Shown one piece after another: positions 7,375-14,657 of a stretch of 24,309 nt of DNA. Origin of the DNA: Erythrobacter sp. CCH5-A1 (lineage in GTDB: Bacteria > Pseudomonadota > Alphaproteobacteria > Sphingomonadales > Sphingomonadaceae); assembly GCF_001557115.1 (NCBI RefSeq), contig NZ_LSKQ01000072.1, positions 1-24,309 on the forward strand, read 5' to 3'. The notes beneath the pieces were generated by a model that ran no database searches, was not told the DNA's origin, and saw only the letters and a list, made by a program, of their open reading frames with translations. Position 1 is the stretch's first letter, and the number at the start of each line of letters is the position of its first letter. Both the position numbers and the translations under genes were made by a program.

Positions 7375-7775
7375 GAACCGTCGCCGACCGCCGCGGTCTC
7401 GGGCGCGACCATGCAGAAGGCATTGAGCTTGTTGCCGTCCGGATCGCGGAAATAGGCGGCGTAGAAGCCGTCATTGCCGCGCGGGCCCGGTGCGCCCTCG
7501 CAGGTGCCGCCATGCGCGAGCGCGGTTTCGTGGACCGCGTGGACCTGTTCGGGGTTCTTCACCTCGAGCGCGACCATCACTCCGTTGCCCACAGTGGCGG
7601 GCTGGCCATCGAACGGCACCGTCGCGGCAATTCCCGGTGCGCCGCCCCATTCGCCCCAGGCGATGAAGGTTTCGAAGTCCATCATCCGCCCCACGCCGAA
7701 CTGCGCGGCGAGCGCATCGTAGAAAGCCGCCGCGCGCGGCAGGTCGTTGGTGCCGAGGGTAACGTAGCCGATCAT
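7371..7775 (-). CDS. VOC-family (glyoxalase/bleomycin-resistance fold) protein
   Basis: The 134-aa protein has the two beta-alpha-beta-beta-beta modules of the vicinal oxygen chelate fold: MIGYVTLGTNDLPRAAAFYD (1-20) and MVALEVKNPEQVHAVHETAL, then FYAAYFRDPDGNKLNAFCM (about 104-122). By eye the usual metal-ligand positions are changed: Tyr4 where His is common, no His in the middle strand (VMVALEV), and Asn in KLNAF where Glu is common. It may therefore bind a ligand rather than act as a metal-dependent glyoxalase. The ATG at 7775 has a strong GGGAGGA ribosome-binding site 6 bases upstream. A LexA-type site lies 35 bases upstream. The fold is clear; the role is unknown. Confidence 0.88.
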   Translation of the reverse strand: MIGYVTLGTNDLPRAAAFYDALAAQFGVGRMMDFETFIAWGEWGGAPGIAATVPFDGQPATVGNGVMVALEVKNPEQVHAVHETALAHGGTCEGAPGPRGNDGFYAAYFRDPDGNKLNAFCMVAPETAAVGDGS

Positions 7776-7809
7776 GTGAATTCCTCCCTTACCGCGAATC
7801 GCGACACGA

Positions 7810-7824
7810 GAACATTAATAGAAC
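7810..7824 (-). promoter_or_regulatory. Candidate LexA (SOS) box, GTTC-N7-GTTC
   Basis: On the minus strand the sequence reads GTTCTATTAATGTTC, an exact match to the direct-repeat SOS box GTTC-N7-GTTC used by LexA of alphaproteobacteria, with the usual AT-rich centre. It lies 35 bases upstream of the VOC gene start and covers the predicted -10 element of its promoter, the right place for repression. The match is seen in the sequence; regulation by LexA is inference, since an 8-base match will also occur by chance in a genome. Confidence 0.6.
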
Positions 7825-7840
7825 ATCGGGGCGGTAACAA
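7812..7840 (-). promoter_or_regulatory. Predicted promoter of the VOC/cupin operon
   Basis: On the minus strand TTGTTA (7835-7840) is followed after 17 bases by TAATGT (7812-7817), a fair sigma-70-type match. Transcription would start near 7805, giving a short leader with the GGGAGGA ribosome-binding site. The -10 part lies inside the candidate LexA box. Confidence 0.45.
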
Positions 7841-7979
7841 GCCACAACAAGGCCGGTGCATCGGCCCGCCAATGGACGGGCCGCAAGGGCGACCGCCCGC
7901 CCGCAGGCGCCCGTAGCGGAGCGGAGGAACAGCGCCGAGGACTGCAAGCCGGAGGGCGTGCAGCACACAGGAAAGCGGG

Positions 7980-8003
7980 CCCCCCGGGCTCAAGGCCGGG
8001 GAG
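7980..8003 (-). terminator. Possible terminator of the aminopeptidase P gene
   Basis: An 8-bp stem with one G-U pair (7980-7987 with 7996-8003) lies 8 bases beyond the aminopeptidase stop. On the minus strand it is followed by a short CTTTCC tract. The U-tract is weak, so this may be only a 3' stabilising hairpin. The rest of the 236-base gap up to the VOC promoter is GC-rich and has no convincing gene. Confidence 0.4.
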
Positions 8004-8011
8004 GCGCATAT

Positions 8012-9844
8012 TCAAAGCGGCTGCGTCTCGCGCTCCAGCCACGCCAGATCCTCGCCCGTCAGTCGCGGCGCGAGCAGCGCACGGACCTGCGCATGGTAGC
8101 CGTCGACCCAGGCAATCTCCTCCGCCGTCAGCAAGCCCTTGTCGATCAGCTTGCGGTCCAAGGGCACGAAGGTCAGTGTCTCGAAGCCGAGATAGCGGCC
8201 TTCCGCACCTGCAATCTCCCGCTCTTCGACCAGCACGAGGTTCTCGATGCGGATGCCGAAAGCACCCTGCTTGTAATAGCCCGGCTCGTTCGAGAGGATC
8301 ATCCCGGTGTGGAGCTCCTGCCCCGTCCCCGCCTGCCCGCCGCTCGGCTTGGCAATGCGCTGCGGGCCCTCGTGCACGGCGAGGAAGCTGCCGACCCCGT
8401 GCCCCGTCCCGTGGGCATAGTCGACGCCTGCCTCCCACAGATATTGCCGCGCCAGCACATCGAGCTGGCCGCCCGCGGTGCCTTGCGGGAACACTGCGCG
8501 CGCGATCTGGATGTGGCCCTTGAGCACGCGGGTGTTGCGGTCGCGCATTTCCGCGGAGGGCTCTCCGGGGCCGACCCATACGGTGCGGGTGATGTCGGTG
8601 GTGCCGCCCCCAAACTGGTCGGCGTACTGGCCGCCGGAGTCGACCAGATAGATCGAGCCGGGCGGAATCGGGATATTGCTGTCTGCGTCCACCTTGTAGT
8701 GCGGCAGCGCGGCGTGGCCGGCGGCGGCAGAGATGGTGTCGAAGGAGAGGTCCTTGAGGCCCTCGTCTTCCTCGCGGAAGGCCTGGAGGCGCGCGGCGGC
8801 CGAAAGTTCGTCGACCCCGCCCTTGGGCCCCTCGATCTCGAGCCAACGCAGGAATTTGGACACCGCCGCCCCGTCGCGCGCCTGCGCGTCGCGGTGGCCT
8901 TGCTGTTCAACCGCGTTCTTGATCGCCTTGGCGAGGATCGTAGGGTCCTGCCTGAAGGCGAACTGCGCGCCGCCCGCCCGCAGTGCCTGCGCGATGCCGG
9001 CCACCGCGAAATCGGGATCGAGCGCGACGCTCTTGCCCGCGAAGGCGGAGCCGAGCGCCCCCTCGAACGCGGCCCGATCCCTGATCGTCACGGCATTGCC
9101 CAGATGGCGGGTGAGCTCGGGCGTGACCTTCTCGGGGGCGATGAACAACTCGGCGCTGCCGTCCTTGTGGGCGATCACATAGGACAGCGCGACGGGGGTG
9201 TGCGCCACGTCGCTGCCGCGGATGTTGAGCAGCCATGCGACCGAATCGAGCGCGGGGATAACCACCGCATCGTGGCCTTCCTTCGCCAGCCAATCGGCGA
9301 CCGCGGCGCGCTTGTCGGCGGAGGAGCGGCCCGCCAGCGCCTCGTCATGCGGGACGGCGATGGCGGGCGAGGGGGCGGGGCGGTCGGCCCAGACCGCGTC
9401 GAGCGGGTTGCTCCCGGCGGGCGTCAGGACGATGCCCTTGGCCGCGAGGCGCTTTTCCAGCGCCTCGGCCCAGGCGAAGGTGTGGAGCCAGGGATCGTAG
9501 GCGATCTTCGCGCCGCTCTCGCACACTTCGGCCAGCCAGCCGCCGAGCGTGTCCTTGGGCACCGAGCGGTATTCGAACAGGTTGCCGTCGACCTGCTCGC
9601 GCACCTGCACGGTGTAGCGCCCGTCGACGAAGATCGCCGCGTGGGTCAGCGTGACGCAAGCAAACCCCGCCGAGCCGCCGAAGCCCGTCAGCCACGCGAG
9701 GCGCTGGGCGTAGTCGCCGACATATTCGCTCATGTGCTCATCGGAGATGGGGATGACGAACCCATCGAGCCCGCGGCGCTTCAGCTCCTCGCGCAGGGCG
9801 GCCAAGCGGGCTGAGCCCGAAAGCTGGGGGGTTTGCATCAGCAT
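8012..9844 (-). CDS. Aminopeptidase P family protein (Xaa-Pro aminopeptidase, M24B)
   Basis: This 610-aa metallopeptidase removes an N-terminal residue that precedes proline. It has the long three-domain layout: two creatinase-like N-terminal domains (about 10-160 and 165-310) and a C-terminal pita-bread catalytic domain (about 315-550), plus the C-terminal extension typical of the eukaryote-like long form. The five metal ligands are present: Asp402 (YLVDSGGQY), Asp417 (GTTDITRT), His482 (HGTGHGVGSF), Glu520 (LSNEPGYY) and Glu534 (IRIENLVLV). There is no signal peptide, so it is cytosolic. The ATG at 9844 is used; another at 9838, two codons later, is equally possible. It diverges from the oligopeptidase gene at 9956, so two peptidases of peptide catabolism share one control region. 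Confidence 0.95.
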   Translation of the reverse strand: MLMQTPQLSGSARLAALREELKRRGLDGFVIPISDEHMSEYVGDYAQRLAWLTGFGGSAGFACVTLTHAAIFVDGRYTVQVREQVDGNLFEYRSVPKDTLGGWLAEVCESGAKIAYDPWLHTFAWAEALEKRLAAKGIVLTPAGSNPLDAVWADRPAPSPAIAVPHDEALAGRSSADKRAAVADWLAKEGHDAVVIPALDSVAWLLNIRGSDVAHTPVALSYVIAHKDGSAELFIAPEKVTPELTRHLGNAVTIRDRAAFEGALGSAFAGKSVALDPDFAVAGIAQALRAGGAQFAFRQDPTILAKAIKNAVEQQGHRDAQARDGAAVSKFLRWLEIEGPKGGVDELSAAARLQAFREEDEGLKDLSFDTISAAAGHAALPHYKVDADSNIPIPPGSIYLVDSGGQYADQFGGGTTDITRTVWVGPGEPSAEMRDRNTRVLKGHIQIARAVFPQGTAGGQLDVLARQYLWEAGVDYAHGTGHGVGSFLAVHEGPQRIAKPSGGQAGTGQELHTGMILSNEPGYYKQGAFGIRIENLVLVEEREIAGAEGRYLGFETLTFVPLDRKLIDKGLLTAEEIAWVDGYHAQVRALLAPRLTGEDLAWLERETQPL

Positions 9845-9880
9845 GGGCGTAGGTCTTTCCGAGTCTTGCCGCGCGTCATT

Positions 9881-9909
9881 GTCGCGTTACAACCGCCAAC
9901 ATAGGCCCG
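9881..9909 (+). promoter_or_regulatory. Weak candidate promoter for the S9 peptidase gene
   Basis: TTGTCG, a 17-base spacer and TAGGCC lie about 50 bases upstream of the rightward peptidase start in the 111-base divergent gap. The -35 match is fair and the -10 match is poor. It is listed because it is the only rightward pair with correct spacing that I can see there; positions are approximate. Confidence 0.25.
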
Positions 9910-9955
9910 ATGGGCTTGTCTTTCCACCCAGACCGACCGACGGGGACCGCATCCA

Positions 9956-12187
9956 ATGATCACCCGGACCAGTTTGCGCGCTCTTGCGCTAGGGCTTGCC
10001 GCCACCACCTTTGCCCCGGCCGCCATGGCCGGCGCCAACGAGGATTCTCCCAGCGTGACCACTTCCGCCGCCGCTTCGACTACCGCCGCCAGCACCGACA
10101 TCAAGCCGCCCGTCGCTGCCAAGAAGCCGCACACCTACACCGTGCACGGCATCACGGTCGAAGACCCCTATGACTGGCTCTACGACAAGTCCTATCCGAC
10201 GGTGGACGACGCCGAGGTGCTCGATCACCTCAAGGCCGAGAACGCCTATTTCGAGGCCAAGATGGAGGGCCAGAAGGCGCTCACCGAGGCGCTATTCGCC
10301 GAGATGCGCGCGCGCATCAAGGAGGACGATTCGACCGTGCCCCAGAAGGACGGCGACTACCTTTACTGGTCCGAGTTCGAAGAAGGCGCGCAGTATCGCA
10401 AGCATTACCGGAAAGCCGTTGCGGGCGGTGAGCCCGAACTGCTGATCGACGAGAACGCGCTTGCCGAAGGGCAGGAATATTTCCGCTTGGGCGCGGCCTC
10501 GATCAGCCAGAACGGGCGCTATCTCGCCTATGCCACCGACACCAACGGCTCGGAGCGCTACACCGCGCGGATCAAGGACCTCACGACCGGCGAGCACCTG
10601 CCCGACGTGATCGAGAACCTGCGCGGCGACCTCGTGTGGGTGAAGGGCGACACCGCGATCGTCTACGGCCCCTCGACCGAGGAATGGCGCACGCTCGAAG
10701 CGAAGATGCACGTCATCGGCACGCCGGTGAGCGAGGACGTCACGCTCTACAAGGAAGAGGACCAGTCCTTCGGCGTCGGCACCGGCCTGTCGGCGCAGGA
10801 AGACTGGCTGATCATCGCCACCGGCGACAACGAGACGAGCGAAGTGCGCCTTGTCCCCGCCGCCGATCCCACGGCCGCGCCGATCCTCGTGCGCCCCCGC
10901 AAGAAAGGCGTCGAATACGGCGTCGATGTGCGCGACGGCGAGTTGTGGGTGTGGACCAACGACGATCACATCAACTTCCGCCTCGCCAAGGCGAAGCTGG
11001 AGACGCCGGGGGAATGGCAGACCGTTATCCCCGGATCGGACGATTTCTATCTGACCGGTTTCGACCTGTTCAAGGACTTCTTCGTCACCGAAGGGCGCCT
11101 GAACGGCCTCGACCAGATCCAGCTGCGGCAATATGCGGACCCCGCGAAAATCACCCCCGTGACCTTCCCCGAGCCGAGCTACACCGCGGGCCTCTCGAAC
11201 AACCCCGAATACGACATGAGCGTGCTGCGGCTCTCGTATCAGTCGATGGTTACGCCCGGCACGGTCTATGACTACGACGTCAGGACGGGGAAGCTCACCA
11301 CCCTGAAAACGCAGGAGATCCCGAGCGGCTATGACGCCTCGCAATATGTCTCCGAGCGCCTGACGATCACCGCGCGCGACGGGACGCAGGTGCCTGTCAG
11401 CGTGCTGATGCGGCGCGACCGGGCGGAGATCCTCAAGAAGGCCGGGATCGAGGGGCCGGGGCCGCTCCACCTCTATGCTTACGGCGCCTATGGCTATGCC
11501 GTGCCGCCGGGCTTCTCGACTGCGCGCCTGTCGTTGGTGGATCGCGGCTTCGCCTATGCCATCGCCCACATCCGTGGCGGCGACGATCTCGGGCGGCGCT
11601 GGTATCTGCAAGGCAAGCTGTTCGAGCGGACCAACACCTTCAACGATTTCGTCGATGTCGGCCGCGGGCTGATCGCGGCGGGCTACACCGCCGAGGGCAA
11701 GGTGACGGCCAGCGGCGGCTCGGCCGGCGGCGAGCTGATGGGGGCAGTGATCAACCAGGACCCCGCGCAATATGGCGCGGTCGTGGCGCATGTGCCCTTC
11801 GTCGACGTGGTCAACACCATGCTCAACGAGAAACTGCCGCTGACCCCGGGCGAGTGGCAGGAGTGGGGCAATCCCGTCACCGACAAGGCGGCGTTTGCCT
11901 ACATGCTGTCCTATTCGCCCTATGACCAGGTGACCGCCAAGGCCTACCCGCCGCTGCTGGTGACCGCCGGCCTCAACGATCCGCGCGTGACATACTGGGA
12001 GCCTGCCAAGTGGGTCGCCAAGCTGCGCGAGCTTAAAACCGACGACAACCTGCTGCTCCTGAAGACCAACATGGGCGCAGGCCACGGCGGGCAATCGGGC
12101 CGCTGGAACAGCCTCAAGGAGACCGCGGAGGAGTTCGCCTTCATCCTGTGGCAGATGGGGATGGCGCCCAAGGGCGAGGGCGAGTGA
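9956..12187 (+). CDS. ptrB: Prolyl oligopeptidase family peptidase, oligopeptidase B type (S9A)
   Basis: The 743-aa protein has a signal peptide (RTSLRALALGLAATTFAPAAMA), so it is likely periplasmic, unlike cytosolic E. coli PtrB. An N-terminal segment opens with the family block VEDPYDWLYDKSYPTVDD. A beta-propeller domain spans about residues 120-470 and an alpha/beta-hydrolase domain about 480-735. The catalytic triad is seen: Ser589 in ASGGSAGGELMGAV, Asp675 in TAGLNDPRVTYWEP and His710 in NMGAGHGGQSGR. Oligopeptidase B cuts short peptides after Arg or Lys; that specificity is inferred from family resemblance and was not tested against the acidic-residue positions. The stop overlaps the start of a 43-aa ORF in GTGA, so the following two genes are coupled to it. 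Confidence 0.93.
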   Translation: MITRTSLRALALGLAATTFAPAAMAGANEDSPSVTTSAAASTTAASTDIKPPVAAKKPHTYTVHGITVEDPYDWLYDKSYPTVDDAEVLDHLKAENAYFEAKMEGQKALTEALFAEMRARIKEDDSTVPQKDGDYLYWSEFEEGAQYRKHYRKAVAGGEPELLIDENALAEGQEYFRLGAASISQNGRYLAYATDTNGSERYTARIKDLTTGEHLPDVIENLRGDLVWVKGDTAIVYGPSTEEWRTLEAKMHVIGTPVSEDVTLYKEEDQSFGVGTGLSAQEDWLIIATGDNETSEVRLVPAADPTAAPILVRPRKKGVEYGVDVRDGELWVWTNDDHINFRLAKAKLETPGEWQTVIPGSDDFYLTGFDLFKDFFVTEGRLNGLDQIQLRQYADPAKITPVTFPEPSYTAGLSNNPEYDMSVLRLSYQSMVTPGTVYDYDVRTGKLTTLKTQEIPSGYDASQYVSERLTITARDGTQVPVSVLMRRDRAEILKKAGIEGPGPLHLYAYGAYGYAVPPGFSTARLSLVDRGFAYAIAHIRGGDDLGRRWYLQGKLFERTNTFNDFVDVGRGLIAAGYTAEGKVTASGGSAGGELMGAVINQDPAQYGAVVAHVPFVDVVNTMLNEKLPLTPGEWQEWGNPVTDKAAFAYMLSYSPYDQVTAKAYPPLLVTAGLNDPRVTYWEPAKWVAKLRELKTDDNLLLLKTNMGAGHGGQSGRWNSLKETAEEFAFILWQMGMAPKGEGE

Positions 12188-12315
12188 AGGCGCCCGACTA
12201 CGATCGCGGCATCGTGATTGTTTCGGCAATCACAGTGACGCTGTTGGCCGCGCCAGTCGCGCTGTTCTGGCTGTTCCTCTGGGCCGCCTGTGTGTTCGGG
12301 CGGGACTGCGTGTGA
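12184..12315 (+). CDS. Small membrane protein, 43 aa, unrecognised
   Basis: A GTG at 12184 overlaps the stop of the peptidase gene (GTGA). The stop TGA (12313-12315) overlaps the GTG start of the thioesterase gene (GTGTGA). The 43 residues begin MKAPDYDRG and continue as one hydrophobic helix of about 25 residues (VIVSAITVTLLAAPVALFWL and onward), ending CVFGRDCV with two cysteines. The exact fit between two overlapping neighbours argues that it is a real, coupled gene. Topology is probably N-in with the short Cys-containing end outside, which is a guess. I do not recognise the family and assign no function. Confidence 0.7.
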   Translation: MKAPDYDRGIVIVSAITVTLLAAPVALFWLFLWAACVFGRDCV

Positions 12316-12704
12316 CCAACCGCTTCACCCGCACCTTCGTCGCCGCGCCCGCGCACATCGACGAACTCGGCCACGTCAACAACACCGTGTGGGTGCAGTG
12401 GATTCAGGACATGGCCACCGCGCACTGGGATGCGGTCGCGCGGCCCGAGGACCGGGCGGCGTTCTTCTGGGTCGTGGTGCGGCACGAGATCGACTATCGG
12501 GGGAACGTCTCCGAGGGCGCGGAGGTCCACGCTGAAACTTGGATCGAAGGCCCCGCGCAAGGAGCGAAGTCGCTGCGGCGGGTGGAGTTCACCGACGCCG
12601 CGGGCAAGCGCCTCGTCAGTGCCGCGACCACCTGGGCGATGCTCGACCGCGCGACCGGGCGGCTGGCGCGGGTTCGGCCGGAAGTGCTGGAGCCGTTTGT
12701 CTGA
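12312..12704 (+). CDS. Acyl-CoA thioesterase, 4HBT/YbgC-like hotdog fold
   Basis: A 130-aa single hotdog-domain protein. The family's active-site block is HIDELGHVNNTVWVQWIQD (residues 15-33), in which the acidic residue before the GHVNN turn is the usual catalytic one. The later strands HEIDYRGNVSEGAEVHAETW and RLVSAATTWAMLDRATGRL are typical. Such enzymes hydrolyse acyl-CoA thioesters in the cytosol; the chain length cannot be told. The GTG start at 12312 overlaps the stop of the 43-aa membrane ORF, so expression depends on the peptidase transcript. It ends 3 bases before the convergent diguanylate cyclase gene, leaving no room for a separate terminator. Confidence 0.9.
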   Translation: MTNRFTRTFVAAPAHIDELGHVNNTVWVQWIQDMATAHWDAVARPEDRAAFFWVVVRHEIDYRGNVSEGAEVHAETWIEGPAQGAKSLRRVEFTDAAGKRLVSAATTWAMLDRATGRLARVRPEVLEPFV

Positions 12705-12707
12705 GGG

Positions 12708-14450
12708 TCAGGCGGCCTGCTCGTCCCTGACCCGGCGCCCCTCGGGCGCGGAGCGGAACACCGTCAGACGCTCGTAGCACAGCCGGTTGCGGCCCGAAGC
12801 CTTGGCCTCGTACATCAGCGCATCGGCGCGGGCGTAGAATTCGGCGAAGCCCATCTTGTTGGCATTGGCATCGGCGAGCACCACCACGCCCATGCTCGCG
12901 GTCACCGGCCGGTCGAGGCCCGGCACCTCCTTGGCAATCCGCATCGGGATCGCCTGCCGCAATGCCTCGGCGCGTTCGACAGGGCGCGGACCGCGCAGCA
13001 GCACCACGAATTCCTCGCCGCCGAGCCGCACCGCCACCGCGTCGCGGTCCCCGGAGGAACGGATCGCGCTCGCGCAGGCGACCAGCGCGGCATCGCCGAC
13101 CTGGTGGCCGTGGACGTCGTTGATCGTCTTGAAGCGGTCGAGATCGACCAGCGCGAAGGTATCGAACCCTTGCACCAGCAGCTCCTCGAAGCGCGCCTCG
13201 ATGCCGCGGCGGTTCATCAGCCCGGTGAGCGAATCGCGCGCCGAGAGCTGTTCGAGCATCCGCGCCTCGGTCAGCGCCGCATCGCGCTCGCGGCGCAGCG
13301 CGAGGAAGCGGTCGGCGATGGCGAGGCTGATCACCACCACCTCGATCCCGACCGCGAAATAGAGCATCTGGTCGAGGCTCGAAGGGCCGGTGTGCCAGCC
13401 GAGCCCGCGCAGCAGGCGTTCGATCGAGGCCAGGATGATCGGCGCCCAGGCGACCGCAATGTAGCGCGCCGAACGGCTGCCGCGCAGCCCCGCCTCGATC
13501 ACTGCACCGCTGATGACGATGATCGCGGGGATGAAGGTGACGAAGTAGCCGACGTCGTCGAAGCGCTGGGTGACATCGAGCTGGAGCGCGAAGAAGCCGG
13601 GCACGATCATCGTGAACCATCCTGTCGCGATCGTGATCTGCCGCATTATGGGCGACTGCGCCCCGCGTTCGAGGAAGTTCGCCAGGAACAGCGCCGAAAT
13701 CCCGACGCCGACTGCCCAGGACAAGGCGCCCGTCACCGCCATCGCGGCAACCGGCAGCGTCACGAAGGCCGAGGCCAGCCCGCCGGCGGTCAGGACGTAG
13801 ATCATCATCGCGCTGACCATCGCCGCGTGCAGCACCACGAAGCGTTCGCGCAGCACCACGAAGAAGCTGATATCGAACAATAGCGGCAGCATCAGCATGC
13901 CCGCGACGAAGGCGAGCAGCATCATGTCGACCTGCGACCAGTCGGCCTTGCCCGCGTCATGGGTGATGCGCGCCTCGGTGAGCAGCGGCACCGAATGCGG
14001 CGCCTCGATCCGGGCGATCAGCGTGGTGGTCTTTGCGGTGATGTCGGGCAGCGGCAGCTGGAACACGGGGCCGGCGGCAAAGGGCCTGCCGTCCGCCTCC
14101 CCGAGCCTCAGGCTGCGCACCGCGCCGTCCGCGTCGATCGCGTGGAAGGTGATCGACGTGAAGCGGGCGTTGCGCGAGAAGAAGTGGCGCGGCAATGCGG
14201 CATTCTTCCAGCTGTCGGCCTCGAAACGCAGCCACACCGCGGGCACATCCGCGCGCCAGCCGGTGTCGTCGCAGCCCCACCCGGCGCGCGGACGCATCGC
14301 GTCGAGCCCGGTTTTGAGGCCGGTCGCCGCGTGACATGCAGGGGCATGGGTCAGGACCGCGCGATCGTCTGCCGCGGCCGGCCGGGCAGCCAGCAGCACC
14401 AGCATCGCGGCGACAATGCCGAGCCGGGTAAGGAGGCGCAAGAGTGCCAT
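12708..14450 (-). CDS. Membrane diguanylate cyclase, 7TMR-DISM sensor with GGDEF domain
   Basis: The 580-aa protein has a signal sequence (1-28) and a periplasmic beta-sandwich of the 7TMR-DISMED2 kind (about 30-165, with WLRFEADSWKN and PHSVPLLTEARI). Seven hydrophobic segments follow between about 172 and 385, then a short linker helix and a GGDEF domain (about 400-565). The active-site loop is intact as GGEEF (477-481), and metal-site residues are in FALVDLDRFKTIND (432-445), so it should make c-di-GMP. The inhibitory RxxD site normally found just before GGEEF is not evident (DRDAVAVRL instead). The ATG at 14450 gives a good signal peptide. It diverges from the first PstS gene, so a phosphate or carbohydrate-type ligand could be sensed, but this is only suggested by position. 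Confidence 0.93.
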   Translation of the reverse strand: MALLRLLTRLGIVAAMLVLLAARPAAADDRAVLTHAPACHAATGLKTGLDAMRPRAGWGCDDTGWRADVPAVWLRFEADSWKNAALPRHFFSRNARFTSITFHAIDADGAVRSLRLGEADGRPFAAGPVFQLPLPDITAKTTTLIARIEAPHSVPLLTEARITHDAGKADWSQVDMMLLAFVAGMLMLPLLFDISFFVVLRERFVVLHAAMVSAMMIYVLTAGGLASAFVTLPVAAMAVTGALSWAVGVGISALFLANFLERGAQSPIMRQITIATGWFTMIVPGFFALQLDVTQRFDDVGYFVTFIPAIIVISGAVIEAGLRGSRSARYIAVAWAPIILASIERLLRGLGWHTGPSSLDQMLYFAVGIEVVVISLAIADRFLALRRERDAALTEARMLEQLSARDSLTGLMNRRGIEARFEELLVQGFDTFALVDLDRFKTINDVHGHQVGDAALVACASAIRSSGDRDAVAVRLGGEEFVVLLRGPRPVERAEALRQAIPMRIAKEVPGLDRPVTASMGVVVLADANANKMGFAEFYARADALMYEAKASGRNRLCYERLTVFRSAPEGRRVRDEQAA

Positions 14451-14515
14451 ACCCGCAGCCCTACCATGGAAGCTCTTACGATGCTGTTAAGCGATTTTCC
14501 TCCATTTTGGAGATA

Positions 14516-14547
14516 ATTCGATGCGTTTAGAGAGGGTTGCATCGAAT
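14516..14547. promoter_or_regulatory. Inverted repeat in the cyclase/pstS divergent region, possible operator
   Basis: Perfect 9-bp arms ATTCGATGC (14516-14524) and GCATCGAAT (14539-14547) are separated by 14 bases. The centres of the arms are about 23 bases apart, roughly two helical turns, which suits a dimeric DNA-binding protein. The repeat lies 66 bases upstream of the cyclase gene and about 111 upstream of the first pstS gene. A small hairpin in either leader is the alternative. No regulator gene is nearby. Confidence 0.4.
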
Positions 14548-14589
14548 GCAAGACGCGCTCGGCCCCGCTGACCGCGCGAAGTAACAGAC

Positions 14590-14607
14590 CTGTCACGAAA
14601 CGCTCCT
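14590..14607 (+). promoter_or_regulatory. Weak Pho-box-like site upstream of pstS
   Basis: CTGTCAC at 14590 matches one PhoB half-site (CTGTCAY) almost perfectly. The second half, 11 bases on (CGCTCCT), matches only 4 of 7 positions. It lies 50-68 bases before a phosphate-binding-protein gene, which is where a Pho box is expected. The downstream sequence has no good -10 element, so this is only a suggestion. Confidence 0.3.
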
Positions 14608-14657
14608 AGCCCACCCTGCGCCAGACCTCGCGCCGCAGGCGCCGACCGGGATCCATC

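Noticed and set aside
5660..7513. 617-codon leftward open frame covering the DUF853 gene and the cupin/VOC genes
   Set aside because: It is antisense to the Walker A/B ATPase and in another frame of the cupin gene, and has low-complexity Arg/His-rich content. Not a gene.
7772..7993. 73-codon leftward ORF between aminopeptidase P and the VOC gene
   Set aside because: Its composition is Pro/Arg/Gly-rich, it overlaps the VOC start and the candidate SOS box, and it has no ribosome-binding site. A chance frame is more likely.
7856..9814. 652-codon rightward open frame opposite the aminopeptidase P gene
   Set aside because: It is antisense to a gene with all five metal ligands intact. The translation is rich in Arg, Gly and Ala with no domain pattern, as expected from high-GC third positions.
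10292..12229. 645-codon leftward open frame opposite the S9 peptidase gene
   Set aside because: It is a shadow of a gene with a complete catalytic triad. It has no recognisable motif, and the real gene has a signal peptide and family blocks throughout.
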